Counted from the stretch's first letter, positions 8,736 to 16,864 are shown. The stretch is 64,000 bases of DNA from Sphingobium fontiphilum (GCF_014196635.1 NZ_JACIEB010000007.1:62001-126000); one strand, 5' to 3'. Translations and numbers: made by a program. The notes: a model not told the origin generated them from the letters alone.

Positions 8736-9683
8736 ATGTCCACATCGCTTGCAGCCGCACTCGCGGCACTGGAGCTAGGGCACCTCGAACCCCGCGCTGA
8801 AGACCTGAGTGGCATGGCGCCGCCACCAACCGAGGCGCTGGAGCAGACCGTCACCGCAATCTGGAGCGATCTCTTCACGACGATGAGCAACACGTCGATC
8901 GAGCGTGACATCGAAGATCTGGGCTGGGGGCTAGTGAACCTATTCCACCGCGCCGCCGCCAAGAAACACGGGCTGGTCGACCGGCTGACCGACGACATTC
9001 GCTTGCTCCTCGCCGAACAGGACGGCTCCGAAATCAGCACGGCCAATCTGGAGGAAAAGATCGATCTCGCGAAGAAGGTCGAGGAATCCGCGGGTGCCTT
9101 CGAAATCATGCGCGATGTCGCCGCCGCGCACTATATCCGGGAAACCGGGAGATCGTGGGTGCCATCGTCCGGCAACCGCATTTCGCTCGGTGTCACCGCC
9201 GGGATCGTCGACGGCCACGCCTTCCTGCGGGCGCGCCGCGAGCGGGCTTTGAACGCCAACACCGCGCAGGGTACGCCCGTTGTGTTCGCCGGTGGCCGCC
9301 TCACCTTCGCCAACGACTTGGATATGAAGACGTTCGCCGACAACCTGCTGGCCACCCTCAACAAGGTTCGCGCCCATGTCGGCGACATGTATCTCGTACA
9401 CGGCGGCGATATGAAGGGTATCGAACGGCTTGCAGCGTCCTGGGCCGAGCAGAATGGCATCCAGCAGGTGCGGTTCGGTCTCGATCGCAAGCTCGGAGAT
9501 CGCGCCGGCTTCCGTCGCAACGAGCAGATGCTCTCGCTCAAGCCGAGATTCGTGATCGCCTTCCAGGGCAATGGCGTGACGGAGCGGCTTGTCATCGAAG
9601 CCAAGGCTCGGGGACTCCGGGTCGTTGATCGTCGCGGCCCATTGGGAAGCCCTCCTGCAGCTGCTCGTCGCGGTGCGGGCTGA
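8736..9683 (+). CDS. DUF2493 (SLOG/YspA-like) domain protein
   Basis: 315 residues from the ATG at 8736 (GAAAGG upstream); the longer in-frame reading runs through the 45-bp repeat. Residues about 1-150 are helical and specific to plasmid homologues. Residues about 190-305 form the DUF2493 Rossmann-like domain, with VVFAGGR, LVHGGDMKGIER and a terminal strand RGLRVVD. DUF2493 belongs to the SLOG superfamily, thought to bind nucleotides or nucleotide-derived ligands, often in conflict systems. A strong terminator follows at 9690. Molecular role unknown. Confidence 0.85.
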   Translation: MSTSLAAALAALELGHLEPRAEDLSGMAPPPTEALEQTVTAIWSDLFTTMSNTSIERDIEDLGWGLVNLFHRAAAKKHGLVDRLTDDIRLLLAEQDGSEISTANLEEKIDLAKKVEESAGAFEIMRDVAAAHYIRETGRSWVPSSGNRISLGVTAGIVDGHAFLRARRERALNANTAQGTPVVFAGGRLTFANDLDMKTFADNLLATLNKVRAHVGDMYLVHGGDMKGIERLAASWAEQNGIQQVRFGLDRKLGDRAGFRRNEQMLSLKPRFVIAFQGNGVTERLVIEAKARGLRVVDRRGPLGSPPAAARRGAG

Positions 9684-9689
9684 AGCCGC

Positions 9690-9719
9690 GGGCCGCCGGT
9701 TTGCCGGCGGCCCTTTTTT
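9690..9719 (+). terminator. Rho-independent terminator after the DUF2493 gene
   Basis: Ten-base stem GGGCCGCCGG (9690-9699) / CCGGCGGCCC (9704-9713) with a TTTG loop, followed by six T. Confidence 0.92.
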
Positions 9720-9908
9720 GGCTCTGCTTACGGTTGTCCCATCGGAATTCCCGCCAGCGAGAGGGGAGGGTGCCGAGGCGTGTTGGTTTGGCTGAATAGC
9801 GCCGGAATCCGTCGGCCGTGTCCGCAGCGTGGATCCATTTCAGTGTCCACCAGCCATCCGCGTTGCTCACGCCGCGCCGGCCGTCGCCTTGCCACAAATG
9901 AGAGAGAG

Positions 9909-10538
9909 ATGATGATGCGCGATTTGCATGATGAGGAACTGCGCGCTCTGCTTGCATTCCGACAGCGCCATGGGCGCTGCTGGAAGGCCGCGTTGCTGTT
10001 GCGCTGGTCGGCCGGCACCGACGCCGATGAACCCGGTTCGGCGTATTTGCGCCATCTGCGCAATATCGGAGGACCGCGCTGGCTGATCGGGCTATCGGCC
10101 GCCACGCTCGATGACGCTGCGCGCCGTTTCGCCGGAAATGTCGATCCGGTGCTGATCGACATTTTCATGGAGAATGCCACGGGCTCTGCCCGCGGCGCGT
10201 CGGCAAGCGTCGGGATCGCTCCGGCGAGCGCTGCGCATTCGCTGGCCATCGCGATCGAACTCAGCCTCAAAGCCTATCTGATGAAGGCGGGCTATGCCGA
10301 CGACTGGAACCGCGTCCATATTCGGCATGACCTCGAAAAGGCCCTGGCGCTTGCGACGGAAGCAGGCCTGTCCGGCCTGCCTCTGGAATTGCCGGATCTC
10401 ACAGCGATCCTTTCGCCGGCCTATAGTCACCACGAGATCGACGCGTTGTTCCGGGTCGGGGCGTCACCCTTCGATGTGGCCGACGCCTGTCTCTGCGTCG
10501 ACCGTCTCCTTGCCGTGATCCGGGTGCAGATCGCGTAA
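9909..10538 (+). CDS. Hypothetical protein with C-terminal HEPN-like region
   Basis: 209 residues. Three consecutive ATG codons (9909, 9912, 9915) follow GAGAGAG, and the third has the best spacing. The N-terminal part (MRDLHDEELRALLAFRQRHGRCWKAALLLRW) is a helical plasmid-type segment. The middle and C-terminal region (HSLAIAIELSLKAYLMKAGYADDWNRVHIRHDLEKAL) resembles HEPN/nucleotidyltransferase-partner helical bundles, with a conserved HDL. No clear Rx4-6H nuclease motif, so a ribonuclease role is doubtful. It stands alone between a terminator and a 480-base non-coding stretch. Confidence 0.7.
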   Translation: MMMRDLHDEELRALLAFRQRHGRCWKAALLLRWSAGTDADEPGSAYLRHLRNIGGPRWLIGLSAATLDDAARRFAGNVDPVLIDIFMENATGSARGASASVGIAPASAAHSLAIAIELSLKAYLMKAGYADDWNRVHIRHDLEKALALATEAGLSGLPLELPDLTAILSPAYSHHEIDALFRVGASPFDVADACLCVDRLLAVIRVQIA

Positions 10539-10862
10539 CCGGCCCCGCAACATCATCCGTGCGCGCACCACTCGAAAGGGATTTGCCAACCCGATTGAAG
10601 CCAGAGACGGTTTTCCGACTAAACCCGCCGGACGGCCATCATGTCTTCTTGTCGTAGGGGCCGCCGTTGCTGCGCTGCGAACGACAAGTCGAACTGGGAA
10701 AAGGGGCTGACCAACGGTGGTGGGGCTATCGGGCATAGATTGCTGCGGTGATAGGGCAATGCTTCTGCAGCGGTTCCTGTGTTTATAGAACCAAAGCCAC
10801 CATCCCTTCTTTTTGACCTGATCCCTAAGTCGGTCGTTCGGTGCTTCCAACCCGCTCCCCTT
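10539..10862. other. Non-coding stretch upstream of the ssb leader
   Basis: No convincing gene on either strand. The segment runs from the HEPN-like stop to the 45-bp repeat copy 2 and has lower coding character than its neighbours. Nothing further recognised. Confidence 0.5.
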
Positions 10863-10907
10863 CGGGCCGAGTTGCCGTGTGCCACGGCTGCCCGCACCAC
10901 CCCTTGT
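10863..10907 (+). repeat. 45-bp repeat, copy 2 (before ssb)
   Basis: Identical to 8582-8626, including the GCCGTG-TGC-CACGGC hairpin at 10874-10888. It ends 116 bases before the ssb start codon, nearly the same spacing as copy 1 has from its gene (110). Confidence 0.9.
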
Positions 10908-11022
10908 GTCGGGGTTCCCCTACGCCGCTTGCGCGCTCCGGTGGAAGCACCGCCCATGCCCGCCTTTTTCGGGGGTCAGTCGAAGGGACGGTCCCTTTGG
11001 CACCCAAAAAAGGAACCTCGAC

Positions 11023-11436
11023 ATGCAGAACCTCGTCATCCTCGCCGGCAATGTCGGCGCCACGCCGGAAGCCCGCACCACCCAGGGCGGCACCAAGATC
11101 ACCCACTTCAGCCTCGCGACTTCGCGGCCCAAGCGGGACAGCAACGGCAAGGTCGTCAAGGACGACAATGGCCGCCGGATCGAAGATACCGAATGGCACC
11201 GGATCACCTGCTTCAACGGGGTCGGCAAGACCGTCGAGCAATATGTCGACAAAGGGATGAAGGTGATGGTGCGCGGTCGCATCCACTACACCCGCTGGAC
11301 CGACAACGATAATATCGAGCGGTACGGCGTCGAGATCATCGCCGACGAGGTGACCTTCCTCACCCGCGCCAAGCCCGCGAGTGGCGACCAGGGCGGCAAT
11401 GACAGCTCGGTGGATGACGACGAAATTCCCTTCTGA
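11023..11436 (+). CDS. ssb: Single-stranded DNA-binding protein
   Basis: 137 residues. The OB-fold starts MQNLVILAGNVGATPEAR and includes the typical WHRITCFNGVGKTVEQYVDKGMKVMVRG core. The C-terminus DDDEIPF is the acidic tip that recruits partner enzymes. AAAAAAGGAACCTCGAC precedes the ATG. Plasmid SSBs coat the incoming strand and can blunt the SOS response; the location beside ArdC-class genes fits a leading region. The 45-bp repeat lies upstream and a terminator downstream, so it is a single-gene transcript. Confidence 0.95.
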   Translation: MQNLVILAGNVGATPEARTTQGGTKITHFSLATSRPKRDSNGKVVKDDNGRRIEDTEWHRITCFNGVGKTVEQYVDKGMKVMVRGRIHYTRWTDNDNIERYGVEIIADEVTFLTRAKPASGDQGGNDSSVDDDEIPF

Positions 11437-11446
11437 GACCGGCAAA

Positions 11447-11485
11447 GGTCCGGCGGCTCACGCCGCCGGGCCTTTTGGTGTTTTT
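11447..11485 (+). terminator. Rho-independent terminator after ssb
   Basis: Stem GGTCCGGCGG (11447-11456) / CCGCCGGGCC (11463-11472) with one G-T pair, then TTTTGGTGTTTTT. Confidence 0.85.
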
Positions 11486-11567
11486 CCTGTAGCCGGTTCG
11501 AGATCGAGGAAAGTTCGGAAAATGGATCTGGAAGGGCGCGGCTAGGAAATTGCCCTTCAGCGTCCTC

Positions 11568-11996
11568 TCAGCGGCAGTGGCCCGCCGCATAGCGGCTCCA
11601 TCGCAGCACCGTGCCGGTCGCAATCATGGCGCAGCTGACATCGCCGATCGCTGGCGCGGCGCACCAGGCACCCGTCCGATCCCCTTTCGCATTGCCAGTT
11701 GATCGGCATTGGAGTCTCGGACCTGTGACAAGGATATGGCCTGTGGCGCTGCGCCCCTTCGCGCCGCCCAGCAACCGCACCAGCGTGTCGCGCGCGACAA
11801 TCCCGCTGGCGCGCGGGCAGGGGTGTCCCGTGCGGCACGAGCCATCGATCTCCCGCGCCGCTATCCCAGCGAGCCGGATCCGTGGTCCCTCGCGACACCA
11901 GATCGGGCCATCGCCGTCCCAAACCCTGATCGGTGTGCAGGTGAACGACTGGCCGTCCTGCACGACCGCGACGGCAAACAGAAATACAGCCAGCAT
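11568..11996 (-). CDS. Secreted thermonuclease-family (SNase-like) protein
   Basis: 142 residues with a short hydrophobic N-terminus (MLAVFLFAVAVVQDGQSF) that looks like a signal peptide. The core reads VWDGDGPIWCREGPRIRLAGIAAREID, matching the SNase signature in which Arg and Glu of IRLAGIxAxE are catalytic. About seven cysteines suggest disulphides in the periplasm. Short compared with full SNase domains, and the usual DAPE is AARE, so activity is uncertain. Opposite strand to ssb; no obvious ribosome site. Confidence 0.75.
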   Translation of the reverse strand: MLAVFLFAVAVVQDGQSFTCTPIRVWDGDGPIWCREGPRIRLAGIAAREIDGSCRTGHPCPRASGIVARDTLVRLLGGAKGRSATGHILVTGPRLQCRSTGNAKGDRTGAWCAAPAIGDVSCAMIATGTVLRWSRYAAGHCR

Positions 11997-12024
11997 CAGC
12001 GCTCAATCCGGAAGGTGGCGTGCG

Positions 12025-12249
12025 TCATGCTTCAGGGAAGAGCGGCAATGTATCTGACCTCGTGGCGGGCTCGTCGGCGAGGATGTCGTAGCAGCGCAAC
12101 CGCATTGCCAGGTGTCGCGCCAACTCCGCCGTTGCCCGGCGTCGTGCAACGGTATCGCCACACCCAATATCGGTGACGAGGGCCGGTTCGGCCGTGGCGA
12201 GCGACACCTCGAGGTGGAGGGCCAGACTGTCTTCATCGACTCGGAGCAT
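12025..12249 (-). CDS. Hypothetical protein (74 aa)
   Basis: Start at the ATG at 12249 (MLRVDEDSLALHLEVSLATAEPALV); an upstream in-frame ATG at 12345 adds a poor-looking 32 residues. Small and soluble, ending DTLPLFPEA. No domain recognised and no clear ribosome site. Kept because it lies in the same orientation 28 bases before the SNase-like gene and reads as a plausible amphipathic protein; real status uncertain. Confidence 0.45.
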   Translation of the reverse strand: MLRVDEDSLALHLEVSLATAEPALVTDIGCGDTVARRRATAELARHLAMRLRCYDILADEPATRSDTLPLFPEA

Positions 12250-12390
12250 GGCCGCAGAATAGAACAAAGAACGAACATCTATCAAGTGTCGAGATCCAGC
12301 GAGCCATCCATTATTGCTTGGGTGGCGCCAGCCATGTCTGGACATCGCCCAGCGACCCCAACAGCGTGCTGATCGCCAAGCCCTTCGCGA

Positions 12391-12870
12391 TCAGCCGTAG
12401 AGCCGGTCGTCCCACCAGATTGGTTCGGGCAGCTCGAAGCTGATTGTTTGCGCGTCGGGATGTGCTGGATTGATCAGGATGTTGCGTTCCACCCGCGCCG
12501 GGATCGAAGGCACCAGCAACAGCGCCGAGCGTTGCGCCGCGAACCACGCCTCGCCAAAGGCCTTGCAGATATCTTCGCGCTTGCCGTCCCACCCGGAGAA
12601 TTTCGCGGTGGGGAAGACTTCGTAGCTGACGCCGTTGGGAATCGTGATGCGGATATAATGCTGGTTGGGCGGAATCACCGTGTTCGCGTGGACGTGCTTT
12701 TCGAGCATCGCCGTCGAATAATGTTCTGACGTGTAGATGATCGGGCTGGCCGCGGTGTTCCACCGTCCCGGATAGAGCCGAGCGCCCTCGCTGTCATAGA
12801 TCGGATGAGCGCCATCGGGATCGCCGATCCGAAAACAGGTCAGCACGCGATCGGTGATCTGGGCGCTCAC
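12391..12870 (-). CDS. RES-domain toxin (NAD-degrading)
   Basis: 159 residues matching the RES family: early Arg (TCFRIGDP), GRWN, then YTSEHYSTAMLEKHVH and a conserved late Ser/Asn region. RES toxins (MbcT, Res) cleave or phosphorolyse NAD+ and arrest growth. The start codon overlaps the stop of the antitoxin gene by four bases (12867-12870), the usual antitoxin-first order. Likely function is plasmid stabilisation. Confidence 0.9.
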   Translation of the reverse strand: MSAQITDRVLTCFRIGDPDGAHPIYDSEGARLYPGRWNTAASPIIYTSEHYSTAMLEKHVHANTVIPPNQHYIRITIPNGVSYEVFPTAKFSGWDGKREDICKAFGEAWFAAQRSALLLVPSIPARVERNILINPAHPDAQTISFELPEPIWWDDRLYG

Positions 12871-13301
12871 GCCCCGCCGCCATACGCCGCCCGTCCCAGC
12901 AGGTTGATGACGACATCGGCTCCCGGACCCGTCGCCAGCGCCACGTCGAGCGGCGGCTTGTTGTCGAGCATGGGGTGCGCGCGGCCGAGAAAGTCGCGGA
13001 CCTTGGCGGGATCCTTATAGATATCGAGTGCGAAGCTGAACACCTTGGCGATCCGCGCCAGCTTGTCGCCTTCCTCGCTGGTCAGGCGCTTGGACGCCGA
13101 TTTCTTGCGGCGATCAAGCGTCGCCTTGGAAATCAGGCGGAACTTGAAGCGGCTGTCATTGGGCGCGACGGTGTCGGCGAGATGGTCGAGTGCGCCGACC
13201 GGCAGGCCTTCGAGAATCGAATAGCTCAGCCCCAGGCGCGTGTCGCCCTTGCGGGGCGCAACCCCAAGCAGGGTCTCGATCGTCACGGGCTGGCTCGCCA
13301 T
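12867..13301 (-). CDS. Antitoxin of the Xre/MbcA/ParS family
   Basis: 144 residues from the ATG at 13301 (ACAGGAG upstream); an in-frame ATG at 13319 is less well placed. The N-terminal helical Xre-like part is followed by the C-terminal toxin-binding region (AKVFSFALDIYKDPAKVRDFLGRAHPMLDNKPPLDVA...), the classic DUF2384 motif. It should neutralise the RES toxin encoded directly downstream and repress the pair's promoter. Confidence 0.9.
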   Translation of the reverse strand: MASQPVTIETLLGVAPRKGDTRLGLSYSILEGLPVGALDHLADTVAPNDSRFKFRLISKATLDRRKKSASKRLTSEEGDKLARIAKVFSFALDIYKDPAKVRDFLGRAHPMLDNKPPLDVALATGPGADVVINLLGRAAYGGGA

Positions 13302-13592
13302 CTGCTGCTCCTGTCTCATCTGATACAGATATATGTCTCACGTGAGGCAAACACAAGCAACCGGTGATATCCGTCCGGTGGGGCCATGACCTCTTCTGGC
13401 CAGCAGTTCCACCCCGCTCTTTGAGGCGCAATCCTTGGTCCGGCGCGCGGCCTAATGCGATCAACCCGTAAAGGGTCCGGTCGCTTCGCTACGGCTTTTG
13501 GCCTGCGGCAAAAAGTGATCGCGGCCACCCTCCGAACACTTCGGGCACCAGTCGAGCGGGGATGAACCCGCCGGCTTTCAAGGAGCCTCGAC

Positions 13593-13757
13593 ATGTTCAC
13601 CGACATCAAGATCGCCCGCAGACACGCGCTCGGCCTCTCCAAGACCCTCATGATCGTAACGATGGTCATCGGGATCGGCAACCAGTTCGCCGTCATCACC
13701 GCCGACGACTTTGACGGCGACGTGGTCGTCATCAACGAATATGATCCCTTCGCGTGA
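13593..13757 (+). CDS. 54-residue microprotein
   Basis: Begins MFTDIKIARRHALG and ends VVVINEYDPFA. AAGGAGCCTCGAC precedes the ATG. A hydrophobic stretch (residues about 18-34, TLMIVTMVIGIGNQFAV) is followed by a very acidic tail, so it could be a small membrane-associated or dimeric beta protein. A hairpin terminator follows immediately. The strong ribosome site, terminator and a 290-base non-coding leader support a real gene. No function known. Confidence 0.7.
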   Translation: MFTDIKIARRHALGLSKTLMIVTMVIGIGNQFAVITADDFDGDVVVINEYDPFA

Positions 13758-13762
13758 CACTT

Positions 13763-13790
13763 GCCGGGAGCCCCAGGGCTCCCGGCTCTG
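13763..13790 (+). terminator. Terminator-like hairpin after the microprotein
   Basis: Perfect 10-bp stem GCCGGGAGCC (13763-13772) / GGCTCCCGGC (13777-13786), with only a weak T-rich tail (TCTGTCC). Confidence 0.6.
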
Positions 13791-13868
13791 TCCAACATCA
13801 ACGGGCATCGCGCGCTGCTTGCGCTCTCGGGCAACCGATTATCAACACGCGCGCGATACAAAGTTGGG

Positions 13869-14390
13869 ATGAATGCCGAAACAAAGATTCTACCCCAAAG
13901 TGATGACGCATTGTGGAGCCGGGTGGTCCATGATGTGAACGCATGGCGCGGAGCCTGTCTGCAGTGTTTCTCCGCGGCCGAGGCTGGCGTGACCGAAACC
14001 TTGCTATCCTTGAGTACGGTGCCGGAGAAAGGTGCGGCCGTCCGTCTGCGCCATCTGACCGGGCAGCGGTTCGACGATATCGCGGCGGTCCTTGGTACGG
14101 AAGGGGCCTTTGCCGCTGAGGGAAAAGCGGCGTTCAAAGCGATTGAGGCTTTTCGTGCCCATGAGCGCCTTCGAACATTTCTGGCGCATGGAGTGGCAAA
14201 GATTGCGGTTGAGCGCACGGACAAGTGGATCGTGGTTTACCGTCAGGTCTCTATCCGTGCGCGGCAGCCCGAACGCACCATGCTTCTGGTCGAGGAAGCG
14301 GAAGGCCTTGAGATGCTCGCTGATATACGGCGGAAAAGCCAACAGCTCTGCTCAATTCTGGCAAACCTGCGACACCAGTTGGTGAAATAG
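13869..14390 (+). CDS. HEPN-like helical protein with RxxxxH motif
   Basis: 173 residues from the ATG at 13869, after the microprotein terminator; the longer TTG reading crosses the hairpin. Mostly alpha-helical. The segment AHERLRTFLAHGVAK carries an Arg-x4-His (R-TFLA-H) like the catalytic motif of HEPN ribonucleases, followed by beta strands (DKWIVVYRQVSI) and a long terminal helix. No nucleotidyltransferase partner is adjacent. A HEPN-type RNase or abortive-infection role is plausible but unproven. Confidence 0.7.
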   Translation: MNAETKILPQSDDALWSRVVHDVNAWRGACLQCFSAAEAGVTETLLSLSTVPEKGAAVRLRHLTGQRFDDIAAVLGTEGAFAAEGKAAFKAIEAFRAHERLRTFLAHGVAKIAVERTDKWIVVYRQVSIRARQPERTMLLVEEAEGLEMLADIRRKSQQLCSILANLRHQLVK

Positions 14391-14531
14391 ATGCAGCACG
14401 CATCGCATATTGGAAATGAAGCAAGGACGTCGGCGGCTCCGGTTGCACCGGACCGGGCTCTAGGCTTGCGCCCCGAGCCCCGTGCCGGGTCTCGGCCCAT
14501 GCGGGTAACGATCCCTGCCGTGGTCGCACTG

Positions 14532-14909
14532 TCAACAGCGCTCGGTTACGAGCGGCGCTGCGTTGTCGCTGAAAGGGGCTGGTCGACCAAGCGCAAGGTG
14601 GGCTGGCGGGCATAGGCTCAGCCCGTCGCGCAGCGCCGCATCGTCGATCAGGATGCGCCACGGTCCACCATAGCGCCGGGCGGCTAGGTAGAAGGTCGCG
14701 CCATCGCACGCGACCATGCGGCATCGCTCCTGGCGATCGATCAACGACGCACTCCCGCCATAGCGGGCGACCAGTTCGTCGAGGTCGGCGCGCATCAGGG
14801 CGCCGCAGCGGCGGCACTGGGTACGAACCTGAATCTGCAGCTGCTGCATTGCGCCGACGCTCGATGTCCAGCTTGGCCAAAGGGCAATGATCCGGGCGGT
14901 ATCTGTCAT
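14532..14909 (-). CDS. Hypothetical zinc-ribbon-like protein (125 aa)
   Basis: Starts at the ATG at 14909 (MTDTARIIALW). A CRRCG pair near residue 31 and RCRMVACDG near residue 65 give a four-cysteine zinc-ribbon pattern, followed by a beta-rich region FYLAARRYGGPWRILIDD. Soluble. It lies between unrelated plus-strand genes. Possibly a small DNA-binding or regulatory protein; no family recognised. Confidence 0.65.
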   Translation of the reverse strand: MTDTARIIALWPSWTSSVGAMQQLQIQVRTQCRRCGALMRADLDELVARYGGSASLIDRQERCRMVACDGATFYLAARRYGGPWRILIDDAALRDGLSLCPPAHLALGRPAPFSDNAAPLVTERC

Positions 14910-15184
14910 GATCGGAAGAATAGCGAAGCCCTCGCTCGCGCGTCCAGCACCACGTCTGAAAAGTCGGCCATGCCGTTCCTTATTCCCTCTGACCGCCGCA
15001 TCGACGGTCCCTTCCTGGCTTGGCGTCCTCGCCGCGGCACTTGCCAGCGCAAGCCCGGTGCCGGGCTTCTCCACATCCGTTGCGACCCTGTCGGGTGCGC
15101 GGGCGCGCTATGCCCCGGCGGTCCGGTCGCCTGTCGGAAGGCCCCGATCGGCGGGGTCTGACACAGCTAGGAAAGTCAAACGTC

Positions 15185-15580
15185 ATGGCCGACCCCCAGA
15201 ATGACAAAGTCCTATCCGCAGACCAGCGCATCGCGACCATCGCGCGGCTCAATGATGCCCTGCGCCAATTCATCCATAGCCCGGGCGTCAACCAGGTGGT
15301 CATGACCGCCGGGGTCGCCGACCTGATCGGCGATACCAGCCTGTTTCGCGGGTTTCAGCGCCGCGCCGAACTGCTGCGCACCGTGCGCGACTATGACGCC
15401 TTTGGTCCCGACGTCGATCCGCATGGGGAGCGTGATTTCGGTCGCTTCGAGTTCGCGGGCGAGGCCCTGTACTGGAAGGTCGATTATTATGATCGCGCGC
15501 TGACATATGGATCCCCTGACCCAACAGATCCCGATGTCACCATCCGCGTGCTGACGCTGCTTCTCACCCACGAATATTGA
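15185..15580 (+). CDS. DUF3768 family protein
   Basis: 131 residues. AGGAAAG precedes the ATG. The sequence (ADQRIATIARLNDALRQFI, VVMTAGVADL, FGPDVDPHGERDFGRFEF, LYWKVDYYDRAL, TIRVLTLLLTHEY) fits DUF3768, a family common on alphaproteobacterial plasmids with no assigned function. A strong terminator follows eight bases after the stop, so the unit is monocistronic. Confidence 0.88.
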   Translation: MADPQNDKVLSADQRIATIARLNDALRQFIHSPGVNQVVMTAGVADLIGDTSLFRGFQRRAELLRTVRDYDAFGPDVDPHGERDFGRFEFAGEALYWKVDYYDRALTYGSPDPTDPDVTIRVLTLLLTHEY

Positions 15581-15587
15581 GCCATCA

Positions 15588-15617
15588 TGGCCCCGACTCT
15601 GTCGGGGCCACCTTTTT
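15588..15617 (+). terminator. Rho-independent terminator after the DUF3768 gene
   Basis: Stem TGGCCCCGAC (15588-15597) / GTCGGGGCCA (15601-15610), TCT loop, then CCTTTTT. Confidence 0.92.
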
Positions 15618-15723
15618 ACGGAAAGGATTCGCCGGTGCCGCGAGCGCGGATCGCCTTGCGCCACCCGGTTGCGCTCGGTGCCGGCCTGTCCAGATTTCCC
15701 ATCTCTGGCGAGTGAACCCGGCC

Positions 15724-15743
15724 ATCCCCCCGACCGGGGGGAT
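15724..15743. promoter_or_regulatory. G/C-run palindrome, putative operator A
   Basis: ATCCCCCC-GACC-GGGGGGAT, perfect 8-bp arms. A near-identical site with a different spacer lies upstream of the virB operon (44392-44411). Located about 160 bases before the small membrane-protein gene that leads parAB. Confidence 0.55.
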
Positions 15744-15751
15744 AGCCGAAA

Positions 15752-15769
15752 AGTCTGCTTGAGCAGACT
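15752..15769. repeat. parAB-flanking palindrome, left copy
   Basis: AGTCTG-CTTGAG-CAGACT. Its reverse complement differs from the right copy (18012-18029) at a single base. Together they bracket parA-parB, so they are candidate parS or operator sites. Confidence 0.65.
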
Positions 15770-15906
15770 GTCGGCGGTGCCGCCTGACGTCCATTGGACC
15801 TTGTTCCCCGGCACGAGAGGGGAGGCTGCGCGGCGAGAGCGGCCGCGTTTTGCTGCGCGGTGAGGGGACCGATCGGTGTCCCTGGAACAGGCCAAGGAGA
15901 CTCGTT

Positions 15907-16086
15907 ATGGCCGATTATTTTGCCCGTCATCCAGACCATGCGTTCGTGTTCGCATTCTGCTGCTTCGCGATCACCGTTTACCTGTTCCGCTATGTCGGAC
16001 CCGGCATCGGCGGTGGTGGCGACTGGTCGTCGCGCGACCATTACGAGCGCAATCTGCGTGATGGTCCCCAAGACTATGAATCGTGA
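15907..16086 (+). CDS. Small single-pass membrane protein (59 aa)
   Basis: The ATG follows CAAGGAGACTCGTT. MADYFARHPDHAFVF is followed by one hydrophobic helix (residues about 13-29, FCCFAITVYLFRYVGPG) and a polar tail ending DGPQDYES. It is 13 bases upstream of parA, so probably the first gene of the partition operon. No known function; may be a membrane anchor or simply a conserved plasmid microprotein. Confidence 0.7.
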   Translation: MADYFARHPDHAFVFAFCCFAITVYLFRYVGPGIGGGGDWSSRDHYERNLRDGPQDYES

Positions 16087-16099
16087 GGGTCCGGCGACC

Positions 16100-16864
16100 A
16101 TGAAGACGATCGTCGTCAGCCTGCTGAAGGGCGGGGTCGGCAAGACCTTCCTCGCCACGCACCTCGCCTGGTATCTGGCCGAGCAAGGCGGCAATCGCGT
16201 CGCCTTTCTCGACCTTGATCCGCAGGGCAGTTCCACACGCCGGCTTGCCAGCGAGCGAACTGGATGGTTCTCGGCGGACCTGTTCGATCCCGAGGCGCGG
16301 CTCGAGCTTACCGATGCGCCCGGCATCACCGTCTTCGCCGCCGATCAGCGCCTGCAGATGGTCAAGGCGGCCGCGGATGTCCGCGATTTCCTCGGCCGGT
16401 TCCCTGCGCTTGGTGCTCATTTCGACCATTGCGTCATCGACACCGGTCCCAAATGGGACGAGCTGACCTTGAGCGCGATGGCGGTGGCCGACGCGGTGAT
16501 TGGGCCGGTCCAAGTCGCCGAGGATTCGATCGAATGCGCCAAGATGCTGCTCACCGCGCTCAAAAAGGCTGAAGGGGCGAGAGGCGGGCGCAAGGTCGAT
16601 TTTCTCGGGCTGTTGCCCTCGATGGTCAATCCGTTCGACCGCCGCGAAATGGACAATGCGGTCAAGCTTGCCCGCGCCGTTGGCGAGAAGCTGATGTTTC
16701 CCGCCTTCATCAAGGCGCGGCCGACCTACAAGCATTCGGCCGAACAGCATCATCCGGTCTGGCGTGAAACCGGCAGCGGCGCAAAAGCGGCGGCTGACGA
16801 AATTCGGCCGATCCTGGCGGAGATCGTGCGCCGGATGGACGTCCGCCATTTGAGTGCGGCGTGA
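16100..16864 (+). CDS. parA: ParA-family partition ATPase
   Basis: 254 residues with a deviant Walker A KGGVGKT at residues 10-16, Walker A' FLDLDPQGSS and a DTGPKWDEL switch region. No N-terminal DNA-binding extension, so type Ib-like. The ATPase dynamically positions plasmid copies together with ParB. The stop overlaps the parB start (TGATG at 16862-16866). Operators are probably in the upstream palindromes. Confidence 0.93.
   Translation: MKTIVVSLLKGGVGKTFLATHLAWYLAEQGGNRVAFLDLDPQGSSTRRLASERTGWFSADLFDPEARLELTDAPGITVFAADQRLQMVKAAADVRDFLGRFPALGAHFDHCVIDTGPKWDELTLSAMAVADAVIGPVQVAEDSIECAKMLLTALKKAEGARGGRKVDFLGLLPSMVNPFDRREMDNAVKLARAVGEKLMFPAFIKARPTYKHSAEQHHPVWRETGSGAKAAADEIRPILAEIVRRMDVRHLSAA

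Noticed and set aside
14970..15161. 63-residue Cys/Gly/Pro-rich plus frame
   Set aside because: No ribosome site and shadow-like composition; could not be supported.
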